A stretch of 25,869 bases of DNA from an uncultured Collinsella sp. GTDB taxonomy: Bacteria; Actinomycetota; Coriobacteriia; Coriobacteriales; Coriobacteriaceae. This document shows, one piece after another, positions 13,724 to 20,351 of this stretch; the stretch's first letter is position 1, and every line of letters starts with the position of its first letter. Where the stretch lies: positions 1 through 25,869 of the forward strand of contig CABUUB010000025.1 in assembly GCA_902494625.1 (NCBI GenBank), written 5' to 3'. Position numbers and translations under genes: made by a program. The notes below the pieces were generated by a model. That model saw nothing but the letters and a program-made list of their open reading frames with translations. It had not been told where the DNA came from and did not search any database.

Positions 13724-14563
13724 CTAGGACTCTTGTGGCAGGCGCTTCTTGCCTTTGCGGGCGCGGTTTTTAAAGTTCTCGACGGCTTCTTCCATGCCCA
13801 GAGGTACATAGGTGAGCTCATCGAGGTTATCGGGCAGGTAGCAGGCAAGGCTTTGCTCCTGCGCTCGGCCTGCTGCGAGCTGTTCATCGCTGGGCTGCGC
13901 GCCGGGTGTGGCACAAATGCCGTAGACGGTGGCACCCATCTCGCGCGTGCGGCGCTCGTATTCGGTCTCGGGATGCTCCGGATGGTCGCGGCGTACGTCG
14001 TCACTTACCCAAAGCGTATCGTAGCCGGCCGCGGCAAACTGCCCCAGGGCGTAGTCGCGCAATGGCTTGCTGTCGGTTCGCAGCGTGACGGTAGCGCCGG
14101 CCACAAAGAGCGGGCGGTAGAGCATCAGATGGTCGACATGGACGAGTCGTTTTTTGGCGTACTTGGCCTTGGGCTGCGGCGTGGGAAAGTTGATGGTGAT
14201 GGCATCGAGCTCGCCTACGGCAAACAGCTGCGGCAGCGATGCGGCACCTCGGGGCAGGACGAGTGCGTTGGACAGCTCCTGCTCGCAGATTTTCTGCGCG
14301 GCATAGGCGATGCAGATGGGCTCCTGGTCCATACCGATAAAGAGGGTGTTTGGCTCGTGGGCCGCGCGCTCTACAAGGTACGTTCCCTTGCCACAGCCAA
14401 GATCAAGGTGAAGGTGTTCGAAGGGTTTGCTGTCAACTGGCGCGCAAGCCTCGCGCCAATCTCCGGCATAGGCCTCGGGGTTCGTCTCAATCGCATCGGC
14501 GTAGCGCTCCAGGCGCTCCTCGAGCACAAAGTTCTTAGGCGTGCGAACGTGGACGGCTCCCAT
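13724..14563 (-). CDS. trmB: tRNA (guanine-N7-)-methyltransferase-like protein, divergent TrmB
   Basis: The fold signature is that of TrmB, which methylates G46 in the tRNA variable loop: SAM motif HLDLGCGKG (52-60), NFPTPQPKAKYAKKRL (125-140) in the place of the usual PDPWPKxRHxKRR block, and TEYERR (200-205) for the conserved T-x-x-E motif. The Asp and Trp of PDPW and the His of RH are replaced, and there is a C-terminal extension of roughly 65 residues ending in a basic stretch (KNRARKGKKR). Length is 279 against about 210-240 typical. The start ATG follows AAGGAG. It may be a true but divergent TrmB or a related tRNA/RNA methyltransferase. Confidence 0.8.
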   Translation of the reverse strand: MGAVHVRTPKNFVLEERLERYADAIETNPEAYAGDWREACAPVDSKPFEHLHLDLGCGKGTYLVERAAHEPNTLFIGMDQEPICIAYAAQKICEQELSNALVLPRGAASLPQLFAVGELDAITINFPTPQPKAKYAKKRLVHVDHLMLYRPLFVAGATVTLRTDSKPLRDYALGQFAAAGYDTLWVSDDVRRDHPEHPETEYERRTREMGATVYGICATPGAQPSDEQLAAGRAQEQSLACYLPDNLDELTYVPLGMEEAVENFKNRARKGKKRLPQES

Positions 14564-14682
14564 GAGGCTCCTTGGTCATAAGTATGGAACGCATGGCTGC
14601 GCGTTCCGTTAATGGGTTGAAAAAGGGGTGGGCATGGTTTGCCCGAAAATTGCGACGCGGCTCGACGGCGAGTCGTCAGTGC

Positions 14683-15555
14683 CTACAGGCGCTTGAGAAT
14701 CACATAGCGGTTGAGCTCGCCGCTGCGACCGTCGGCATGGAAACGCTCAAGCTCGCGCACGGGGACCTCGCCGCTCTTGTAGAACGTACGGACGCCGCGC
14801 ACCAGGTCGGTGATCTGCTGATCGTCAAAGTGATGGCAATAGCGGTAGGCGTGGCGGTCGTTTTGCCAGCCAATGAGGTGGTCGCCGGCTTCAAACTGCG
14901 CTGAATCGTATCCCTCAAACGGCGGGGTGAGCTCGGCGCGGGCTTCGGCTCGAACGGCCTTGCGCGCCATGCGCTCGTCGTTCATAAACTCCCAAAAGCT
15001 GATGGCGATGATGCCGCCTGGGCGCGTCTGGCGCACCAGGGCGTCGAGCACGCGTACACGGTACTCGCACGACGGCACGTGGTGCATAAAGCCAAAACAG
15101 ACCGAGATGTCGGCGAGCGGGGCGTCGAAAAGCACGTCGGGTGTCTCGGCGGGGTTGAGCTTCATAAGGGCGTCGAGCACATCGAGCTCCTGGAAGTGCA
15201 GGTTGGGAATGCGCAGGGCGTGGCCGCGTGCATCGATAGCCAGGTCTTGGCACGAGTCGACGCCATAGAACTCAAACGGACAGCTGGCATCTGCCGAGGG
15301 GTTTGCGCCGTCGACGCCCTTGGCGGCAAGTGCGCCGCCGGCGGCAAAGTTCTCGAATCGCATATTGCCGCAGGCGAGATCGAAGACACGGACGGGATGC
15401 TCGATCGTGGCGACGTCGAGCTGCCCGAGCGCGATATCCATGGTGCGCACCCAGCCGGGCCACGGGGCCTGGCGCGTATCGGAGAAGGAGGCGGAGTGCT
15501 CGCGATAGAACGTGTTGTTGAGCTGGATGAGCGATGAGGCGAAATCGCGGTTCAC
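14683..15555 (-). CDS. Class I SAM methyltransferase resembling Trm9/ALKBH8
   Basis: The N-terminal block SFSDTRQAPWP resembles the HFSxTRYKPWP block of yeast Trm9; motif I VFDLACGN, GVDSCQDL after it, ADISVCFGFMHHV with EYRVRVL for the VVHHWSTRERRVEVI block, GGIIAISFWE for the sheet strand, YRYCHHF for YRYYHLY, and a C-terminal WVVxxKR-like RYVILKR are all in the same order. Trm9 methylates cm5U34 of tRNA to mcm5U34. The chosen start is GTG 15555, with GGAGGGAG upstream (290 residues); the ATG at 15603 has no ribosome site. A poorly conserved insert lies at about 75-95. The family match is by eye from remembered sequences. Confidence 0.78.
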   Translation of the reverse strand: MNRDFASSLIQLNNTFYREHSASFSDTRQAPWPGWVRTMDIALGQLDVATIEHPVRVFDLACGNMRFENFAAGGALAAKGVDGANPSADASCPFEFYGVDSCQDLAIDARGHALRIPNLHFQELDVLDALMKLNPAETPDVLFDAPLADISVCFGFMHHVPSCEYRVRVLDALVRQTRPGGIIAISFWEFMNDERMARKAVRAEARAELTPPFEGYDSAQFEAGDHLIGWQNDRHAYRYCHHFDDQQITDLVRGVRTFYKSGEVPVRELERFHADGRSGELNRYVILKRL

Positions 15556-15675
15556 GGCGCGGAACTCCCTCCGTTGGCGGTGCGGAATAAACAGTACGAC
15601 CATACTACCGTTAACGCCGCAACAGGGACAACCAAGCTACGGGTCATTGCTTTGTTTGGACACATTTCCGCAGCT

Positions 15676-15704
15676 CATATGCACCCGCAACCGCCGGTTG
15701 TCAA
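15676..15704 (-). promoter_or_regulatory. Possible promoter of the Trm9-like gene
   Basis: On the minus strand a perfect TTGACA (15699-15704) is followed after 17 bases by CATATG (15676-15681), a poor -10. It would leave a leader of about 110 bases before the GTG start. Confidence 0.35.
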
Positions 15705-15822
15705 AAATCTCACTAGAATAGGTGGCATGCTTTTGGCGGTGGCGGATAGATTTTTAACTGTGCAAGGCGCCTTAAGAACAAAAACGGTCCGGCGGCACGG
15801 CTGGCATCACATAGGAGGAACC

Positions 15823-16545
15823 ATGAATGTAGAAACTGCGCAGCGGCTCGCCGACCTTCGCCGCAGCAAGGGCTTTAGCCAAGAAGGGCTGGCGCGAAAG
15901 CTGGGGCTGTCGCGCCAGGCGGTCAGTAAATGGGAGCGTGCGGAGAGCTCGCCCGATACCGAGAACCTGATCTCGCTCGCCAAGCTCTATGGCGTGAGCC
16001 TGGACGAGCTGCTCAATCCGAGCGATGAGATCGAGGACGATATCGAGTTTGAGAACGAGGACCGCGCCCGCCAGCGCGAGGCCGAGGCGGCAGAGCGCGC
16101 ACGCACCCATGAGGCGGCGGCACGAGCTACCGAGGCGGCAACACAGGCGAGCGACGCCGCCGCCAAGGCGGCGCAGGCGGCAAGCTGGAGTGCACAGGCC
16201 GCCAATGCCGCTACGGCGCAGGCGACGAGTGGCACCGCGATTGGCTCGACTCCGGTGAAGGGCCCGTTCCAGTCGTTCCCGTATTGGGCCGTGTGCTGGC
16301 TACTGTTCTTTTTGCTGATGTTCCCGTTTGGTGCCGGCCCCTTTGCCGCGCTGATCTTCTTTACGATTCCCATCTATCACTGGGTGGCGCGTGCGCTCGA
16401 TGGTGATTGGGCGCGTGGAGATATTCAGGTTGGTCCGGCGCCGGTGGCGGTCAGGGCCCAGGGGAAGGATACTTCTGCGGAACCTGATGCTGACGTGGCT
16501 ACCGCGGCCACCGCTGAGCCATGTGCCAAAGAAGGTGACGAATGA
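15823..16545 (+). CDS. Membrane-anchored XRE-family HTH regulator
   Basis: The 240-residue protein has an N-terminal HTH_3 domain (about 4-62; SQEGLARKLGLSRQAVSKWE), an acidic link, an Ala/Arg/Glu-rich probable coiled coil (about 78-138), two hydrophobic segments (about 154-168 and 171-188, linked by FPFGAGP) and a polar C-terminal tail. The start ATG has a strong AGGAGG four bases upstream; the open frame continues further 5' but without support. It overlaps the next gene by ATGA, so the two are translationally coupled. The pair reads as a membrane-tethered DNA-binding sensor with a surface-type partner; the target promoter is unknown but its own upstream region is likely. Confidence 0.9.
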   Translation: MNVETAQRLADLRRSKGFSQEGLARKLGLSRQAVSKWERAESSPDTENLISLAKLYGVSLDELLNPSDEIEDDIEFENEDRARQREAEAAERARTHEAAARATEAATQASDAAAKAAQAASWSAQAANAATAQATSGTAIGSTPVKGPFQSFPYWAVCWLLFFLLMFPFGAGPFAALIFFTIPIYHWVARALDGDWARGDIQVGPAPVAVRAQGKDTSAEPDADVATAATAEPCAKEGDE

Positions 16546-17444
16546 TGAAGCTTTCGCATGAATCCAAGCTGCGCCTGGGCGTCGGCATCGGAGCGTTTGT
16601 ACTGATTATCGGGCTTGTTTTTGGCGTTTCGCGGACTTTGATTCATTTTGATGGCCCGTGGGATCTCGACGATGTTATACCCGGCTTGTCCGGTATGGAC
16701 GATGTGGTTGATGACGACGATTTTATGAACGATAGCGGTAAATATTCCGCTCGGCCTCAGCAGCTTTCGTGTACGACCTTTGATGCTGATGAGTTTCGCT
16801 ACCTCGATTTCGATATCGATGCGGCTACGGTGGACGTCAAGGTTGTTGATGGCAACAAGGCTCGCGTTATCGAGCGGGGACGCGTTGCCAATGGTATGGA
16901 TGCCTCCAAGGCCGCGACGCAGAACATCGCGTCCGTCGAGGACTCGACGCTCAAGGTTTCTCAGTTTGGAAGTGATGACGGTAAGGCAATTGACCGCTCG
17001 GTTACGGTTGAGCTGCCGCGCCGTGTTGCCGAACATCTGAAGGGAATCAACGCGCACGTGGGCTCGGGTGATCTGCAGATTGCCGGTGTCACCTGTGATG
17101 GTTTCGACCTTTTCCTGGGTGCGGGAGATGTGGAGTTTGCGGGCAGCGTGACTGATGCGCTTAGTGCAGAGGTCGGGTCGGGCGATGTAACGTTCGAGCT
17201 CTGCCAGGCCCCCGCGAAGTCGATGGACGTGAGTGTGGGCTCGGGCGATGTGGAGATGACGGTTCCGAACTCTACGGGCTTTAAGGCAAGCCTCACCTTG
17301 GGCAGCGGCGACTTCGAGAGCGATTTCCTTCCGCTTGACTACGACGGCGAGACCATTTTGAATCTTGAATTCGATAATGGCGATAAGTCCGCCACGTATC
17401 GTTTTGAGGTTGGTTCGGGTGACATGTCATTTGGTTCAGAGTGA
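16542..17444 (+). CDS. DUF4097-type beta-repeat membrane protein
   Basis: The 300-residue protein has an N-terminal transmembrane helix (about 11-31) and an outward domain rich in beta repeats. The motif G(S/A)GD recurs at residues 174, 193, 212, 233, 254 and 291, mostly 19-21 residues apart, as in DUF4097 single-stranded beta-helix-like ladders. An Asp-rich stretch (VVDDDDF) follows the membrane helix. It starts within the stop of the HTH gene (ATGA), with GAAGGTGA as ribosome site. DUF4097 proteins are often paired with membrane sensors or anti-sigma-like proteins; the role here is inferred to be envelope sensing together with the upstream regulator. Confidence 0.87.
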   Translation: MMKLSHESKLRLGVGIGAFVLIIGLVFGVSRTLIHFDGPWDLDDVIPGLSGMDDVVDDDDFMNDSGKYSARPQQLSCTTFDADEFRYLDFDIDAATVDVKVVDGNKARVIERGRVANGMDASKAATQNIASVEDSTLKVSQFGSDDGKAIDRSVTVELPRRVAEHLKGINAHVGSGDLQIAGVTCDGFDLFLGAGDVEFAGSVTDALSAEVGSGDVTFELCQAPAKSMDVSVGSGDVEMTVPNSTGFKASLTLGSGDFESDFLPLDYDGETILNLEFDNGDKSATYRFEVGSGDMSFGSE

Positions 17445-17490
17445 CGGGCGGTTATCGAAGACTTATAAACCATAGCTGCGCTCTTTGATG

Positions 17491-17524
17491 AAGGCGCCGA
17501 AGCGAGGTCGGCTCCGGCGCCTTT
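17491..17524 (+). terminator. Intrinsic terminator after the DUF4097 gene
   Basis: AAGGCGCCG (17491-17499) pairs with CGGCGCCTT (17515-17523), with an inner AGC/GCT stem and a T-rich tail (TTTGCCTTT). It lies upstream of the Elp3 start and argues against an Elp3 start at TTG 17485. Confidence 0.75.
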
Positions 17525-17541
17525 GCCTTTACAATGGGGGC

Positions 17542-19446
17542 ATGGAACAGATTATCTTGAACATACTCGAGGCTCTGCGTCGCGGCGAGACCGTGGACGA
17601 CAAAGCGCTCGTCAAACTGATACATGCCGAGGCGCGCCGTGAGGGTGCCGACAAACGCGATTTGGCCAAGCGCCGCCTGCTGCCGTTTTACCAGCGGGTG
17701 AAGCGCGAGGAGCCGGCACGTTGGGCTGGGTGGAATGTCGATTCCGATCTGGAGCGTCAACTGCTGCAGGTGTTGCGCATGAAGCCGCGCCGCACGGCTT
17801 CGGGCGTGGCGACCATTACCGTCATCACCAAGCCCTGGTCGTGCTCGGGCGATTGCCTGTTTTGCCCCAACGATCTGCGCATGCCTAAAAGCTATCTGCA
17901 TGCCGAGCCGGCGTGCGCCCGTGCAGAGCAAAATTGCTTTGACCCGTATCTGCAGGTGAGCGCTCGTCTGACCGCGCTTTCGCAGATGGGGCATGCGACC
18001 GACAAGATAGAGCTCATCGTGCTCGGTGGCACCTGGAGCGACTATCCGCAAGGGTACCAGACATGGTTTATGTCGGAACTTTTCCGTGCGCTCAATGACG
18101 ATGCCGTCGCCGGCGTGGCGGCAAACCCCATGTTGGCGCGTCCGGGCATCAGTCGTGCCGAGGCGGGGCGCCTGCTCGATGACGCTCCCGCCGATGCCCT
18201 GCCGCCGGTGGTAACAGAGCGCCGCGAGCGCTATCGGGCTGCCGGCATTGCGACAGACGAGGCTGAGCTTGCTGCCGGCGTTGCCGACGAGCAGGGGCGT
18301 GTGGATGCTGTCGTTGGTGGCTATAACCGCGCGGTGCGTCGTCTGTACGGCCCTGGTACGCCATGGGGCGAGGCTGCCGAGTGGCAGACGGCAACGATGG
18401 AGGAGCTTGAGCGTCAGCAGCGCATCAACGAGACGGCGAAGCATCGCGTGGTGGGGCTCGTTATCGAGACGCGCCCCGATGCCGTAACGCCGCAGGCCCT
18501 CACGCTCATCCGCCGCCTGGGTTGCACCAAGATTCAGATGGGTATTCAGAGTCTCGACCAACATTTGCTCGATATCAACGAGCGTCGCATTTCGGTGGCG
18601 CAGATCGAGCGGGCGTTTTCGCTGGCGCGCTTGTTTGGCTTTAAGATCCACGCGCACTTTATGCTCAACTTGTTGGGCGCTACGCCCGAGGGGGACAAGC
18701 GCGACTACGAGCGCTTTATGACCGAGGGCGCTTTTATGCCCGACGAGGTCAAGGTCTACCCGTGCGCGCTCATCGAGGGCTCGCGTTTGGTGGGCTGCTA
18801 CGAGCGCGGCGAGTGGCGCCCCTATACCGAGGAAGAGCTGCTCGATGTGCTGGCCGACGACATCGTGGTGACGCCGGCGTTCTGCCGCATTAGTCGCATG
18901 ATCCGCGACTTTAGTTCCGACGACATTATGGTGGGCAACAAGAAGCCCAACCTGCGCCAGCTCGTTGAGAATCGCCTGGCTGCTCGGGGTGATGGTGCGA
19001 CGGTGCGCGAGATTCGCTATCGCGAGATCAGCACGGCGGGTGCCGACTTGGATGAGCTATCTCTTGATGAGGTCGCATACGAGACACCGGTGACGAGCGA
19101 ACACTTTTTGCAGTGGGTGACACCGCGGGGCAAGATCGCGGGCTTTTTGCGGTTGTCGTTGCCCGACCATTCGTTTGTTGCCACGCACGCGGACGAGTTG
19201 CCGACGACACCGGACGAGGCGATGATTCGCGAGGTGCACGTGTATGGCATGGCGGCACGTGTAGGCGATCAGGGCCAGGCGGCTCAGCATCATGGGCTGG
19301 GGCGGTCGCTGGTGGAGCGTGCGTGTCATATTGCTCGGGATGCGGGCTATACGCACATCAACGTGATCAGCGCGATCGGTACGCGCGAGTACTATCGCCA
19401 TTTGGGTTTTTATGACCACGGACTCTATCTGCAAAAGGAGCTCTAG
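17542..19446 (+). CDS. elp3: Elp3-type radical SAM/GNAT tRNA wobble-uridine modifying enzyme
   Basis: The radical SAM cluster motif is Cys101, Cys105, Cys108 (CSGDCLFC). Elp3 hallmarks follow: ETRPD (309-313), LGCTKIQMGIQSLD (327-339), VKVYPCALIEGS (403-414), VREIRYREI (488-496) and a C-terminal GNAT acetyltransferase domain (about 565-634; HHGLGRSLVERA, NVISAIGTREYYR). Elp3 uses SAM and acetyl-CoA to make cm5U at tRNA position 34; bacterial forms act without the other Elongator subunits. At 634 residues it is long for the family because of an insertion of roughly 95 residues at about 190-290. The start is ATG 17542 with a GGGGG stretch upstream; a TACAAT at 17531-17536 stands so close that the mRNA could be nearly leaderless. 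The next gene begins on the base after its stop. Confidence 0.93.
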   Translation: MEQIILNILEALRRGETVDDKALVKLIHAEARREGADKRDLAKRRLLPFYQRVKREEPARWAGWNVDSDLERQLLQVLRMKPRRTASGVATITVITKPWSCSGDCLFCPNDLRMPKSYLHAEPACARAEQNCFDPYLQVSARLTALSQMGHATDKIELIVLGGTWSDYPQGYQTWFMSELFRALNDDAVAGVAANPMLARPGISRAEAGRLLDDAPADALPPVVTERRERYRAAGIATDEAELAAGVADEQGRVDAVVGGYNRAVRRLYGPGTPWGEAAEWQTATMEELERQQRINETAKHRVVGLVIETRPDAVTPQALTLIRRLGCTKIQMGIQSLDQHLLDINERRISVAQIERAFSLARLFGFKIHAHFMLNLLGATPEGDKRDYERFMTEGAFMPDEVKVYPCALIEGSRLVGCYERGEWRPYTEEELLDVLADDIVVTPAFCRISRMIRDFSSDDIMVGNKKPNLRQLVENRLAARGDGATVREIRYREISTAGADLDELSLDEVAYETPVTSEHFLQWVTPRGKIAGFLRLSLPDHSFVATHADELPTTPDEAMIREVHVYGMAARVGDQGQAAQHHGLGRSLVERACHIARDAGYTHINVISAIGTREYYRHLGFYDHGLYLQKEL

Positions 19447-20325
19447 ATGAACAAGCCAAGTGTTTCTGCTGGCGTCGTTGCCGGCGTTGCTCTGGGAGCC
19501 GCGGCGCTTGGTGCGGCCGCCGTCGCTGTTCGTGCTGCCTGTCTGCAGGTTGCGCGAACCCGCAACGGGTTGGCGCGCGTAAAGCGCATGCGCGACGAGG
19601 GCGGTGACGAGGTCCGTGTGCTCGTGCAGGGCGGTGTCTACCAAAGCGCGAGCTATGTAGGCGAGCGTTGGGCGGAGCCCGTCTTTGCGTACTATCATGC
19701 ATTTGACGATGTGTTTGAGGCCGAGGACGCAATGCGTGATGCTTACGGGCATGGTATCGACCGTATGCTCATGTTGGGCGGCGGCGGGTTTGCCTATCCC
19801 AAGTTTGCACTGTTGTTGCATGAGGGCTTGCGTATGGACGTCATTGAATATGATGCCGAGATTACGCGCCTGGCGCGCCGCTGGTTCTATTTGGAGGAGT
19901 TGGAGCGTACGGTTGGCGATCGCCTGAGGGTGATTACCGCCGAGGCGCGTTCGTACCTGGGCGTGACGAGCGTGGGACATCGTCGCTACGACGTTATCGT
20001 GAGCGATTGCTTTGGCGGTGCCGAGCCCGTACGCGAGCTGGCGACGGTTGAGGCGTTGCGTTTGGTGCGAGGCAGCCTGAACCACGGGGGTATCTACGTT
20101 GCCAATATCGTGAGCGCAAACGAGGGGAGCGATGTGACGTTCCTGCGCGATTGCGCTGCCACGGCACTCGAGGTATTCGCCCGCGCTTGGGTGGTCCCAT
20201 GCGGCGATACAGAGTTCGGCGGCGAGGAAAACTACCTGCTCATCGCCAGCGACGGCGACTACGCCTTTGCCGAAGCCGTGCCCTTCGACGCTGACTTCCT
20301 CGGCACCGTCCTTCACGACAAGTAA
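19447..20325 (+). CDS. Membrane-anchored spermidine-synthase-like protein
   Basis: The first 33 residues form one Ala/Val/Gly-rich hydrophobic helix (about 8-33), so the protein is likely tethered to the membrane. The rest is a spermidine-synthase-type Rossmann domain: MLMLGGGGFAYPK (108-119) for the nucleotide-binding loop, VIEYDAEITRLAR (132-144) and YDVIVSDCFGGAEPVREL (181-198) at the aminopropyl-acceptor side. Length is 292. It starts directly after the elp3 stop with AAAAGGAG as ribosome site, so expression is coupled to elp3. Proteins of this group without clear putrescine-site residues often have unknown substrates, so polyamine synthesis should not be assumed. Confidence 0.82.
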   Translation: MNKPSVSAGVVAGVALGAAALGAAAVAVRAACLQVARTRNGLARVKRMRDEGGDEVRVLVQGGVYQSASYVGERWAEPVFAYYHAFDDVFEAEDAMRDAYGHGIDRMLMLGGGGFAYPKFALLLHEGLRMDVIEYDAEITRLARRWFYLEELERTVGDRLRVITAEARSYLGVTSVGHRRYDVIVSDCFGGAEPVRELATVEALRLVRGSLNHGGIYVANIVSANEGSDVTFLRDCAATALEVFARAWVVPCGDTEFGGEENYLLIASDGDYAFAEAVPFDADFLGTVLHDK

Positions 20326-20351
20326 GTCTCCCCGTCCCAAAAAGACTGGTC

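Noticed and set aside
13540..13773. Plus-strand ORF in the helicase-trmB gap
   Set aside because: It begins within one repeat arm, passes through the other, runs into the end of trmB on the opposite strand, and has no domain or ribosome site.
14630..14644. Hairpin GGGCA/TGCCC after the Trm9-like gene
   Set aside because: The stem is only 5 bp and separated from the minus-strand T-run by ACCCC; not a convincing terminator.
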